The notes under the pieces are model-generated. The model searched no databases and was not told the DNA's origin. It saw only the letters and a program-made list of their open reading frames with translations. Made by a program: the position numbers and the translations under genes. From positions 200,001 to 264,000 of the forward strand of contig JAEMWC010000995.1 of assembly GCA_016490735.1 (NCBI GenBank): DNA of 64,000 nucleotides, in the 5' to 3' direction. Shown here one piece after another: positions 53,462 through 63,956 of the stretch (position 1 is its first letter; each line of letters starts with the position of its first letter). Source of the DNA: Pachyseris speciosa (Eukaryota; Cnidaria; Anthozoa; Scleractinia; Pachyseridae).

Positions 53462-54814
53462 CTAATCAGAGTCAGAGTCCAGTACTTTTAGCCTTTTGTA
53501 CCTCTTTGGAGAAGACTTTACCTCAACTTCTTGGATTGCCAACTTCGGGGATTGATTGAGGCTGTTAATAGAAATGCTGAATTGACCTCCATGAATAACA
53601 GCGCCCGTGAAAAACGACATCGCTTGTTGGTGATGATCTGCCGCCGAGCGACCCGCCGAGCTAGCTGAAGGATCAGTGGAGCATTCTCCAACTTGAGATG
53701 AATTAGTTTTCTCTAAGCTATGCACATTCCCGGACATCAGTTCACTTAAAGTACGAGACATTTTTACTTGCTGTTTTTCAGAAACTACAGAATAATTTGT
53801 CACACTTTGAAGATTTTTATGTCCCGACAGTTGAATAATATCTGTCGCTGGGATGTCGTTGTTTTTTAAAGTTTGGATCATTGTTTTGCGACCGCTATGG
53901 TTCTTTACATTGGGCCCCAGCCCGGCTTTTTCTGCCATTTTTTTCATTAACGAATTCAGCTTGTTCACGCCAACGGCTGACTTTTTAAACCATGGTTTAG
54001 AAGAATCTTGTTTTTTACAGTTATTTACTGCTAGATAAAATGGCGCGTTGTTGTCGTTCATTTCCGACGGTCTTTTCTCCGCGTAGAATTTGTAAACAGT
54101 GACGGGATCTCTTTCACTTCCCTGAACCGAAAACATTTTCGGTTTTATTTGCCTGACATCTCTGGGATTTTCTCCGGTTCGAGTCTTAGTTTGTCTCTCA
54201 GTATACTCTAAAAATTCCTCGCCATTTGTAGTTTGGCGTAGTTGCACATCGCCCCAACACATGTCTCTGTGTTCCTTACAACCACGGAGACCGAAATAGA
54301 CTGTGTTGTTGAACCAAACTGTATTCAGTAGAGCCTCAGGAGTTGACTTTCCTAACAATCCTTTGTCATACAGCAGTTTTATGTCGTCTTCTGTGAGGGG
54401 AACTGAAGCGTTTGGTTTATCGCCTTTGCCTTTCTTCTTGAGATCTCTTTGTTTTGATTTTAATGCCGTTCGTGCTTTTTCAAACTCGACGTCTCTCATA
54501 ATGCTGTAGCCGTAATTCTTCTTCTTTAAATACCGTTCAAAACTGGCCATCATAGCACGCAAGGAAGTGGGTTCGTAATCTTCGTTGTTTTCTTTCTTTC
54601 TTACTGTTATGATAAATTCGCTGATGAATGAACTCAGTTCGTGTGGGGGAATTTCTTCTACAGGCCTTGACTCATCTTTTAGCCTCAAAAACTCCTTAAG
54701 CAAAGCAACATTCTGTTCAGTTTTCTTCCTGGTGTTTTCGTTTTCTTGTCCTTCAATAAATTCCTCAACTGAAGTTATATCTGCAAACCTTGAATTGCTC
54801 GAAGAAGACGCCAT
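53462..54814 (-). CDS. Crypton-type tyrosine recombinase (DUF3504-like), intact
   Basis: This 450-residue intronless frame is the largest intact non-viral ORF in the window. Residues 15-125 form a helical core-binding region (SVEEFIEG .. MRDVEFEKARTALKSKQRDL). The catalytic region shows FGLRGCKEHRDMCW (Arg177), KNHSGRKT (His306-x-x-Arg309), LSGHKN (His332) and NYSV (Tyr341), the R..H-x-x-R..H..Y order of tyrosine recombinases. The tail is Ser-rich and ends in basic SSPKRYKRLK and acidic DSDSD. It matches Crypton recombinases and their host relatives (KIAA1958/ZMYM/QRICH1 type) in layout. The start ATG at 54814 is supported by the domain and lies 48 nt from a hairpin. Cryptons move as DNA circles by cut-and-recombine chemistry. 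It may be active or a recent insertion; a domesticated gene is also possible. Confidence 0.82.
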   Translation of the reverse strand: MASSSSNSRFADITSVEEFIEGQENENTRKKTEQNVALLKEFLRLKDESRPVEEIPPHELSSFISEFIITVRKKENNEDYEPTSLRAMMASFERYLKKKNYGYSIMRDVEFEKARTALKSKQRDLKKKGKGDKPNASVPLTEDDIKLLYDKGLLGKSTPEALLNTVWFNNTVYFGLRGCKEHRDMCWGDVQLRQTTNGEEFLEYTERQTKTRTGENPRDVRQIKPKMFSVQGSERDPVTVYKFYAEKRPSEMNDNNAPFYLAVNNCKKQDSSKPWFKKSAVGVNKLNSLMKKMAEKAGLGPNVKNHSGRKTMIQTLKNNDIPATDIIQLSGHKNLQSVTNYSVVSEKQQVKMSRTLSELMSGNVHSLEKTNSSQVGECSTDPSASSAGRSAADHHQQAMSFFTGAVIHGGQFSISINSLNQSPKLAIQEVEVKSSPKRYKRLKVLDSDSD

Positions 54815-54862
54815 GGTTTTCCTTTTGCCTAGTGACGCCGTCAGTGAAAGGCGGGAAAATCG

Positions 54863-54947
54863 ATACGATTTTTGTCACTAGTGAAAACTTTCGTCTGCGG
54901 GTTGTGATTGGTCATACGGTATTTTTCACTAGTGAGAAAAATCGTAC
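54863..54947. repeat. Hairpin near right end of insertion
   Basis: TACGATTTTTGTCACTAGTG pairs with CACTAGTGAGAAAAATCGTA. It lies immediately upstream of the recombinase start and could also act in its promoter. Confidence 0.8.
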
Positions 54948-55032
54948 AACCAATCAGATTGCGTGTACTCTGCAACGCATCATTTTTATTTGACATATTC
55001 ATTTTGCAGTAAATCTCAGTACATATATAATA

Positions 55033-55247
55033 AAAAACTTTCAGAAACTCCTTCGTCGAATTTGCCTAGTATTATATCTGATCGTAAGAAACGCTGCAGT
55101 TCATCAACCATATGCCTGGGTAAGTTGCTGGGACATCTGTGACACATTTAGATCTGTTTTAGTGTCGGAACTGGAGCTGATAAGAGGTCATCATGGAGCT
55201 TTGTGTAGGGCGTTATTGTCGATTGCGTGACAGATTTTGAAACACCC
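55033..55247 (+). repeat. 1-kb repeat R, left copy, second part
   Basis: It matches the reverse complement of 58548-58765 (AAACGCTGCAGTTCATCAAC, CGTTATTGTCGATTGCGTGA). It completes repeat R interrupted at 47095. Confidence 0.85.
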
Positions 55248-55904
55248 CTCGAGTGAAATCCTTGGCACTTTCGAAAACCCGGTTGTTCCCTTAGTAAATC
55301 AAATGGAACGGATTTTTCCACCGGAATTTGTTCAAAACATATAAGGAATACCCTCTGAGGTATTCCTCTTTCTTGTGTTTGTCGGAATGATCCTAAAATC
55401 CTGTAACATCTGCGGCGTTCCACTAGTTCCATGATCCTTGACTTCCGACCTGCGACTTAGTGTTGTTTTTGTTAGTACCTAGCTAGTTTCTGAAAGAGTA
55501 CACCCTCAGTGTAAAAAGAACACTCTATTCCAGTTCTATTTTAATTGAGAAAAATTGTTCCGTTCCTTAAGACAGAAAATTCTCCCCGGTTTTTCCATTC
55601 AAATGAAAAGTGCTTCTTGAGTCTCCGAAAATCCTCACACAGCCTCCCATCGCTTTTCCAATGGTCTATCCCTAAAAATAAAGTAGCTAAAAAAAAAAAC
55701 CAAATACCCAAGGGGTAAATTTACGCAACAATGGCCCTTTGAAAAAGCGTCTCATTTTCATATCAACACAACGTGTACCAGCATTCTTATTATGATGTTG
55801 CTTCCCCAAAATTCTCGCAGAGAAACAACCCTAATAACAATTCGTTTCTTCATTATTTGTTAGTCATGGGGTCTAGAACAGCCCCTCTGGTGCTGTCTAT
55901 TGGC
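55248..55904. other. Unassigned sequence
   Basis: No gene seen. Confidence 0.35.
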
Positions 55905-56100
55905 AAATTTGGATTTAGATCTTAAAATCTGGATATTTCGGATTTCACTGCAGTCGAACACAAAATCCGAACACGGATTTCGCGACGGATTTTGATGATT
56001 GAAATCCATGTCGAGGAAAGATTCCTATTAACAAAATCCGCCGCGAAATCCGTTTTCGGATTTTGTGTTTGATTGGAAATTCGGATCCAGATTTCCCAAT
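55905..56100. mobile_element. MITE / foldback
   Basis: GAACACAAAATCCGAACACG and the complement side CCGTTTTCGGATTTTGTGTT pair, and so do CGCGACGGATTTTG and CAAAATCCGCCGCG. Arms are about 80 nt. Confidence 0.75.
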
Positions 56101-56827
56101 CGACTCGGCACCCCTACTTAGCTGAATTCCAGGTTGCGCAAACAGTGTTTGCGCGTCTTTGCCAAAGACGTGAATCGACCAATCCCCACGGTCAGGGTTT
56201 TGCACTAGAGTGCGGAAATCATGTTTTTACTCTATGGAAGGTAAAACTTGTTCATTTCAAGAGATCGTTGGCGGGCAATGTGGTTTCAGTAGCAAGGATA
56301 ATGTCTGTCAAAGTCATGCATGCCATTGCTCAACTGCAGCCGTACTATAGATAAGCATGAGTACTATAGATAAGTTGAGCTTATTCTCACAAGAGCGCGT
56401 CACTTTTCACGCCCGCAAAACATTGATCAACTCAAGATGTCCTCGTCATCGGGAGACACTTGGTCTTGGCTGTAAACGCAACGTTCGTTAAACCTGCAGG
56501 GATTTACAGGGACCGCGCAGCAAGTTTTTGAGTGTGTTTTTTTTTTTTTTTTTTTGGGGGGGGGGGGGGGGAGGCTAAAGAAGAACGCGTGGACGAAATT
56601 TGGGGGGGGAGGGGGCATAAAGTGACGGAGAATGCTTTTATACCGATAAAACTATTAATTTTTTTCCTCATCTTCAGGGATCTTGCTATCGGGTCTCAAA
56701 ATTCACCATCACTAAATTGAAATATCATAGACTGTTATACTGCTGATATCAACCTGTGATTACTATAAATAATCCAGAAATCCAGCGATTTTGCTTGAGC
56801 TGCCTTGAACTCAACGCTGTATAATTA
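56101..56827. other. Unassigned sequence with T and G homopolymers
   Basis: A T run followed by a G run at 56537-56571 is a mononucleotide tract that often causes assembly errors. No gene seen. Confidence 0.4.
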
Positions 56828-56972
56828 GCAATTATTGGACGAGGCTGATTATGATAGGAAGAATTATGCAGATCGAGGAGGTTGTTATTCGCCAAAGCCG
56901 AAGGCTTGAGGAGGATAACACCCTCCGAGATCTGTATATCTTCATATCATACAAAAGCCGAGTTCAATAATT
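56828..56972. mobile_element. Small MITE / foldback
   Basis: CAATTATTGGACGAGGCTGA at the left pairs with the complement of GCCGAGTTCAATAATTG at the right, and AGATCGAGGAGG pairs with CCTCCGAGATCT. Confidence 0.75.
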
Positions 56973-56989
56973 GTTTAATTATTCATTCG

Positions 56990-57860
56990 AAATATTTCCA
57001 CGGCTCTTTCTGTTTGTGTTGCGGTCGGTAAATTCGTTTGCGATGTCAATGGTGGAAAGCCTGTCAGTTCTTTCTTTGTGTATGTTTAAAACTGTCAGGT
57101 TACTAAATCGTTCATCCTTGAACGTAGCCATGTTTTTAGCCTCCGAGCAGTCGAAAAGGATCTTTCACCGGCTTCACCGGTTGCCGCATTTACGAGAATG
57201 AACTCACATAACGTGATAACTTCTTTTATTACATTCATTTTGAAATCACTGGTGATCCTTGCAATCTGATTGGATCTCAACAGTGCAATTTATTCCCAAA
57301 TCGCACCATTTTTTACTCTAAATCGCATGCTTTCTGTAACCGATCAAAATGAAAGTGAAATAATACTAACCTATCAAATTTCATGGATAAGCAAATATTA
57401 ATATTGAGAAAAAAACTGTAATTTCGAAATGGCTGTAATAAAGTGGTAATTGAACTTCGTGTCATGCAATTTTGGTTTGAAATCATAACACGAATAATCA
57501 CAATCCTTCCGCAGCACTTGTAAAATTTCCATCTGGGCAGTAAACATTGAAATATTAACATCATCGTTGTACAGTTTTTCCATAAACTTTAGCTCTTCGG
57601 ATTTGTCCTGCCAATTGAGGGTCTTAATTAAGAGAGACTCAATCTTCGCATACGTATCAAAGCTTGGCTGGTCAATCAAAACGCTGGTCAATAGCGTTCA
57701 TCATAAAGTCAAAAGCTTTAAACTATATTCGCCTGTAATAGTCTTGTGCGGTCACAGGATATGTTGGCTCTCCAGTGCCAATTTCAATTCTTCTCGACAG
57801 GCGAGTTCTCCTTGGTAACATCGGTCGTGTCATGGAGGGATAGCTTTTACTTTTCAGTAA
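56990..57860 (-). pseudogene. hAT transposase C-terminal fragment, frameshifted
   Basis: The minus strand encodes DQPSFDTYAKIESLLIKTLN and MEKLYNDDVNISMFTAQMEI (57398-57691), then, in another frame, the hAT dimerisation block GEAGERSFSTARRLKTWLRS and RMNDL (57095-57280), with a further coding-like stretch read in a third frame down to about 57000 (DIANEFTDRNTN). This is the C-terminal half of hAT/ZMYM1-like transposases. The N-terminal zinc finger and catalytic residues are missing. Confidence 0.7.
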
Positions 57861-58547
57861 AACTACATCATAAAATGATCTGAAGCTCGTATTTCATAAT
57901 TGTAACGACTAATACTTCTTTCTGTCTATTTATCTGCGTGTTTGTCTTTGCCAGTAGCTCTGGTAACTTTCGAATAAACGATTTTTTGCTATTTTTGGCT
58001 CCGTTATTTTTGTTAAAATATTTTTTGTTTAATGTATTTTTATTTTTGCAAAAAATGGGGCGGGGTGGGGGGGTGGGGGGGCTAAAGCTCCTCCAGCCCC
58101 TCCCTCTGTGCGGTGCATGATTTAGCGTCCTCTCTTTACCTGTTTCGCAGGTTTCGGTGGTTTCGTTCCGGTGGTTTTGTTCCGCTGTTCCTGGTTTTAG
58201 CACATGCCGATTTTTAGGGCTAAATCCAAACAGCTGCCACTCGATTGCACCTGAGGGACTGTTTCTCGACCCGGACTAACATAAATAATTCGTTTAACCT
58301 ACCGAAAAATAAAGAAACGAATAGTTGTATTAATGTGTTTTCTTTGAGGAATTTTGCGGACGAAACACCATGATGGAGATGCTAGTACACGTTCTGTTCA
58401 GATATGCAACCGAGACGCTTCACAGCTATTGTTACGTGAATATACCCCTTGATTATTATTTTTTGGATATTTTATCTTTATAGATGGACCATTAAAAAAG
58501 TGATTTGGGGGTGGGGGAATTTTCGGAGACAAGATTTATCCCGTAGG
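57861..58547. other. Unassigned sequence
   Basis: A G-rich stretch (58056-58082) is present. No gene seen. Confidence 0.35.
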
Positions 58548-59530
58548 GTGTTTCAAAATCTGTCACGCAATCGACAATAACGCCCTGCATCAGTCGGGTC
58601 AGTGAGCTCTTATCAGCTCCAGTTCCAACACACCAACACTAAAACAGACCTAAGTGTGTCACAGACGTCTCAACAACTTACCCAGGCATTTGGTTGATGA
58701 GCTGCAGCGTTTCTTACATTCACATATAATTATAGGCAAATTTGACAAAGGAATTTCTGAAACTTTTACATCAGATCTAGTTTGGACATCAGATCTAGTT
58801 TGGACAACAACTCGGCTCCATAATGAAATATGGAATGAGAACATTAGTTAATATGAAGCGCTCATTTCAATGTAACCGATGCGACTAGTCAATGTAAACA
58901 AACACCCTGAGGTCAATTTGAGGTCACTTAGTGCAAAATTTCTTCAAATTGGTCGACTTATTCTAAAGCGCTCGCTAAAAAACCCAACCAATATTTGAAT
59001 GTACGTTAAAACACTATATCTCGAGACTTCAAAACTAAAATTTGGGGCAATTTGGAGAATTCCCATAACCACAACCTCGATTTCAGTTTTGCCTATAATT
59101 TTTGCATTCGTGAGCTCTTGTCAACTGGCCATTTAGAAAGCGGTTAACAAGCTTGATTTTACACTTCAGAATCGGAAATCTGTCGTAAATAGGATGCTAG
59201 ATGTCCATTTTATAGAAATTAAGTGTTAGATTGCCGATAGGTTGACATGTTTGGTTACGCAAAGCAGTTACTTCGGCCGGTCTATTTTCCCTTGTGAGGC
59301 GGCTAATTTCAGGCGTCAGACGGGCGAAATCAAAAATCTCAACTAATTCCAAATATCGGCCGTATTTCGGAAAATAAACCCCAGGAGGTTTGTAAACTCG
59401 TCAGTACCTCTCTATAGACTTAAAATGAGGGTAGGTTAGGTTTTCTTCTGTGGCCACGAATTTTCCGTTTTGCTCGATTTTCCTGTGCATTCTCTCTTAA
59501 GCCCCCTCCCCTACCCTTATTCTTAATTAA
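58548..59530 (-). repeat. 1-kb repeat R, right copy (uninterrupted, inverted)
   Basis: It is the complement of 46290-47095 joined to 55033-55247, without the 7.9-kb insertion. A short tandem duplication of a CAGATCTAGTTTGGACA unit lies near the junction (58770-58806). Confidence 0.85.
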
Positions 59531-59551
59531 TTAAGTAATTGATTGATTGAT

Positions 59552-59836
59552 TAGAGCGGTTTTCAATTGAGTGCCGTAAAACCAAAACCAAAGTAATTAC
59601 TCTGGCCAATCACAAACGACACAAACAATGCAATAAACCAATCAAAACTCGAAGTAATTACATGTAGCGGGCAGAAAGCGCGGGAAAAAGTTCGCGCGTG
59701 AGTCATAATTGGTTTTGGTTTTACTTCCGATTGGTTGAGAAAGTGGCGCGAGTACCTTAAGCCAATCACTGAGCGTAGTAATACAAAAACCAAAGCAATT
59801 CGCTAATTACTTTCGACACTCAACTGAAAAGCGCTC
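59552..59836. mobile_element. MITE with GAGCGGTTTTCAATTGAGTG ends
   Basis: The right end CACTCAACTGAAAAGCGCTC is the inverted counterpart. CCAAAACCAAAG and CCAATCA motifs recur through both arms. Confidence 0.85.
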
Positions 59837-59842
59837 TAATGA

Positions 59843-61190
59843 TCGAGCGGTTTTCAATTGTGTATCGTAGAACTAAAACCAAAGCAATTACTCCAGCCAA
59901 TCATAACAGACTGAAACAGTGCAATAAGCCAATCATAATACAAAGTAATTACATGCAGCCGGCGCAAAGCGCAGGAAAATGCGCGCGTGCAAGTCCCGAT
60001 TGATTTTGGTTTTGCTTCTCATTGGTTGAAAAAGTGGCGCGAGTTTTGTTGGCCAATCGCAAAGTGAAGTAATGCAAAACCAAACCTGACGTCAGTTTTT
60101 TGTGTTTCTTTCCTCTTATTGATGATTAATTACGTCATAACATTGTCAAAGTTTGCTGGGGAAACCACTCGCCTTCGGCTCGTGCAGCAAACTTTGACAA
60201 TGTTATGACGTAATTCATCATCAATAAGAGGACAGACACATAAAAAACTGTCCTCAGTTTGTTTTTTACAATAACAAACCCCGAAATGGTCAAATGCCGG
60301 GTTTAAATGACAAGAAAAGGCACTGTAAACAACGCAAACGTACGAAGTAAACGAATTTATTCAAACTTACGCGAACATTGTCAATGGCTTTTCTCGCTTT
60401 CTGATTGGCTATTTACAACAGCTAAGCAACTTTCAGTGGCTAAAAAGTTCACGGTTTGACAGCAGTTTGACGTGAGGCCTATCTCTTGCATAAATTAAAA
60501 TCCTCATTTGCTGCAGAAAGTTGAATCAAATTCAAAATATGATGTGAAAAGCCATGTGGAGAGGTAAAACGTTTATGTTTAAGTCCGTGCCTTGTCCCAA
60601 AAGCGTCGAAGACTTTCGTCTGGCTGTTCCGCAGTCATTCCGAGCAAGGTTTTGGTTTAGTTCATGTTCAGAGCACCAGGCGGGAAACTGAACAGAAGGT
60701 AAGTCAATGTCCAATGAACAGTTTATGAGTTTTTTGTTTCTGGCGAAACTTTTGTAAAACAAGAAGTCTAGTAAATGCTTTTTTCGATAGAAGCTGGAAT
60801 GTTAGAATTGTTATAGTTTGTCTTAACCTGACAAAATCTTCACAAACCATTTTAACTTGTGTTTGCGTCGTCAAGTCCGCTGAATTCGGAAACAAGGTTG
60901 TTTTTCTCTCAGTTGCTTCATTTTTGGGAGCTTCTACATAAGACACGAGTTCAGTATATGATAATTGTAGCTCTTTTTCTCCGTCAGGGCGGGTGTCATC
61001 CGCAAAACTAAAGTTAAAAACGATATTAAAGTCCAGCGTGTCGCCTTTACTTCATCTTGCAACAGCTTTTCGCATAAATTAAAATTTCATTCGTCTGTAC
61101 TCTTATTGATGATAAAAATTAGCCAATCAGCGCACAAGAATTTTGACAGTTATTGTAAAATTTACTTTCGACAATTGAAAACCAGTCTAG
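59843..61190. mobile_element. Second copy of the same MITE family, interrupted
   Basis: The left end GAGCGGTTTTCAATTGTGTA is 7 nt from the previous copy, and the likely right end ACTTTCGACAATTGAAAACC lies at about 61160-61190. Between them are about 1.1 kb of inserted sequence including a long hairpin at 60085-60258. Confidence 0.6.
60085..60258. repeat. Long hairpin inside the second MITE
   Basis: CTCTTATTGATGATTAATTA and CATAACATTGTCAAAGTTTG on the left are complementary to CAAACTTTGACAATGTTATG and TAATTCATCATCAATAAGAG on the right. The loop is about 23 nt with GCCTTCGGC in its centre. Confidence 0.9.
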
Positions 61191-61370
61191 ACTGTATTAC
61201 TTATTAATCACGACTGCAACACTTCATGTGGACTGATCCGGTATGGTTTATTTGTATGCTGAAAATTCGGAGTAGTTTTTAGTCTTAGGCTAGACGACCC
61301 CAAAGGGAAGTAGGGAAGCGTATTATTTTAGACTAGAAAACGGTAAGAAACAAGCAAGGCTGGTTACACG
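60259..61370. other. Unassigned sequence and MITE remainder
   Basis: Two direct copies of GCATAAATTAAAAT lie at 60488 and 61074, and CTTATTGATGATAA at 61102 echoes the hairpin arm. No gene seen. Confidence 0.4.
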
Positions 61371-61589
61371 GCTAGGAATATATATTTAAACCAATATTTC
61401 GGGAGGCACAGCCTTCCTTCATCAGGGTGTTACATATTATGACCCTAAGATGAAACGACGTTACAGTTTTAAAAAAAGTTGTACATGTAACATGATATTA
61501 TAATAAAGGTAAACAATACAACGTAAAATAAAAAACGTTACAGTTTGAAAATTTGAAAAAAACGTAACAAGAAAACAAAAAGATAGGTA

Positions 61590-62069
61590 TTATATTTCTT
61601 CTTTTCTGTTGATACCTAACGGTTCAAGAGTTTGACCTCTATCAATTAGATATGCTTCTCTGGCTCTTCGTACACCGTCACGATTAGATTTGGACAGTTC
61701 TAGTGGAATTAGTTGCATGTCAGAAACGCTGTGACCGTTAGAGAGAAAATGTTCTGATACTGCAGTGGGTTTAGAGCTGTTGGTTTGTTTGTCGACTGTT
61801 CTACGATGTTCGTTGAAACGGTCCTTAAGTCGTCGTTTAGTTTCGCCTATGTATTGTTTGTGACAGTGATTGCATTGTACCATGTATATGACATTTTTGG
61901 AATTACAGTCAATGTGATGTTTGATAAATCTAGTTTCGCCGGTGGAATGAAAAGTATAGGTTGTAAGTCCATCAGTTATGTAGTTGCATGTTAAACAGTT
62001 GTGGCCACAGCGAAAGGCACCAAGGGGTTGATTATTTTTAGCAGGTTTACGTAGTTTAGCACTGACCAA
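61590..62069 (-). CDS. Penelope-like GIY-YIG endonuclease region
   Basis: The 159-codon frame has a cysteine cluster (CGHNCLTC) and then NVIYMVQCNHCHKQYIGETK, the GIY-YIG core with its R nearby (KRRLKDRFNEHRR). It ends with a downstream E/A-rich region (RRAREAYLIDRGQTLEPLGI). GIY-YIG endonucleases of Penelope-like elements nick the target DNA. It is the C-terminal domain of the polyprotein whose RT lies at 62210-63956; a frame break of some kind separates it from the RT ORF. Confidence 0.8.
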   Translation of the reverse strand: MVSAKLRKPAKNNQPLGAFRCGHNCLTCNYITDGLTTYTFHSTGETRFIKHHIDCNSKNVIYMVQCNHCHKQYIGETKRRLKDRFNEHRRTVDKQTNSSKPTAVSEHFLSNGHSVSDMQLIPLELSKSNRDGVRRAREAYLIDRGQTLEPLGINRKEEI

Positions 62070-62209
62070 TAGATCGTTAAGATTGTTAGAACGTCGGAAA
62101 GCAACAAGAGGGGCAGCCTTGAAAACGTCAACGCAGCGGGGAGATGAAGATAAAATGTTGAAGTGTTTGTGAATAATAGATGATACGGAGCGAATAGCTG
62201 GATTGTATG

Positions 62210-63956
62210 TTATGACAAGGGGTACACGTGTAGGCTGGTTAGTATCGAAATTGCGTTGTTTGGGGCAAGTGCTTCGGTACGTGAAATGTTGTAAACGCGT
62301 TGTATTTCGTTGTTGAGGTAAGAGAGATTGTACCCACGTTTGTTGAGATAAGACTTAAGTTCGTTAAGACGGAGTGCGAAAGTTTCGTCAGAAGAGCAGA
62401 TGCGTCGAAGTCTGAGAGCTAAACTGAATGGAATAGCTCTTTTGCTGTGTCTGGGATGGCAAGAGGATTGTAACAAGTAGAGATGTTTGTCAGTAGCCTT
62501 AGTGTAAAGATCAGTAGTGATTTTACCGTTGTTCAGTGACACGTTGACGTCCAGAAAGGGTATGGATGAGAAAGAATAATTGGAAGTAAATTTAATTGTA
62601 GGGTGAATGTTGTTGAGATATGTGGTGAAGGTGTTGAGATCGTCTACTGAGTGTGTCCATATCATAAAAATGTCATCTATAAAGCGCCACCAGGTATGCG
62701 GTTGGTGTGGGGCATGTGATAGAGCGTTTGTCTCGAGTTTGGTCTAGTTCCCATGGCAGTGCCGTGTACTTGCAAGTAGTGCTTGTCGTCGAATGAAAAG
62801 TTGTTCATAGTGAGTATCATGCGTATGAGGTCACAGAGAGTTTCAGTGCCGATAGTGGAGGTAGTGCGTTTGCGTGTATCGAGGAAGTAACGACATGCAT
62901 TGATGCCTTCGTTATGGGGTATGTTGGTGTAGAGTGAAGAAACGTCAAGTGTAACGAGAATGGCATTGTTGGGCAGTTGTCCGAGATTTTCGAGTTTGTT
63001 GAGGAAGTGAGTGGTGTCTTTTATGAATGATTGGGTAGTCCGTGTACGAGAGGTTTGAGATGATAGTCTACGAACTGTGAGATGCGTTCTGTTGGATGTG
63101 CATTACTAGAAACAATAGGGCGTCCAGGGTTACCCTGTTTGTGAATTTTGGGTAAAATGTAAAAACGTCCGGTCTTAGTATCGGTTTGTATTAAAAAACG
63201 TTTAGTGTCATCGTCAATGATTTGGTCACGGTGCATGCGTTGTACGTAAATACGTATGCGTTTTTGGATGTCATCAGTGATGTCCTTATCTAGAGTCTTG
63301 TAGAATTTGGTGTCGTTTAGCTGTCGTAGGCATTCGTTGATGTACCAATCCCGGTCCATGATGACTATACCGGATCCCTTGTCTGCGGATTTAATTATAA
63401 TGTCAGTGCGTCTGCTAAGTAGTTTGCAAACATGTCGTTCGCGTGCGGTTAGGTTGTCGCGTATAGGAGATGGTTTGATGTTGAAGAGGTCACGTTCCAC
63501 AGCGTCTAAAAAGGTGTCAAGGGCAGGATCTCTGTGAGGTGGAGGGGTCCACGTGCTTTTAGGGCGGAATGGATTGGGGTTATTTTGAGGGGGATAGTCA
63601 TGAAAAAATTCGAGTAGTCGCATACGTCTGGTGAATTCATTGAAATCAGCTCTAACCTCAGTCCAGTTGATGTTGCGTGGCGTGGGGCAAAAAGAGAGAC
63701 CTCTAGCAAGTAACTGGGTCTCTTCGTGAGTGAGAGTGACGCTGCTTAAGTTGATGACAGCGTTAGTGTCAAGTTGTATGTTTTTGTTGTCGCGTCTCCA
63801 GTATCTATTGTTGTTGGCTTTACGTTTGCGGCGGCGTCTGCGTTTACGTTTGGGTTTGGATGGAAGAAGAGGGGTGATGATAGAATTGCTAACAGATTGA
63901 TCGTGAGCGTGATTGGTGTGGTATGTAGTGATGGGTGGATGGGTGCCAGGGTTCAA
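62210..63956 (-). pseudogene. Penelope-like reverse transcriptase, two frame breaks
   Basis: The first frame (63021-63956) holds a basic N-terminus (KPKRKRRRRRKRKANNN), IIIKSADKGSGIVIMDRDWY, GRFYILPKIHKQGNPGRPIV and a stop at about 63021. The reading continues in another frame with NNAILVTLDVSSLYTNIPHN (RT catalytic motif A, D in LDVSSLYTNI) and HGTAMGTR (motif B). A second break, seemingly with loss of roughly 30 residues between GTAMGT and WWRFIDDIF, precedes the catalytic F-I-D-D. The frame 62210-62665 then covers the rest (IPFLDVNVSLNNGKI, LALRLRRICSSDE, LNKRGY). It is not functional as it stands. Confidence 0.8.

Larger units (their letters stand above)
47090..55033. mobile_element. Insertion of about 7.9 kb carrying a Crypton-type recombinase
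   Basis: The insertion separates two parts of repeat R that are contiguous in its other copy (58548-59530), so the boundaries follow from comparison with an empty relative. Both ends have ATATATG..GAGATTAC-like sequence, and near each end lies a hairpin built on GTACGATTTTT..TCAC (47124-47228 and 54863-54947). A second TTATATATGTACTGAGAT copy is at about 47253. Contents are CCAGCAAG-type motif clusters, a broken Crypton-like gene, a minisatellite, a MITE and an intact Crypton-like ORF. Confidence 0.6.
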
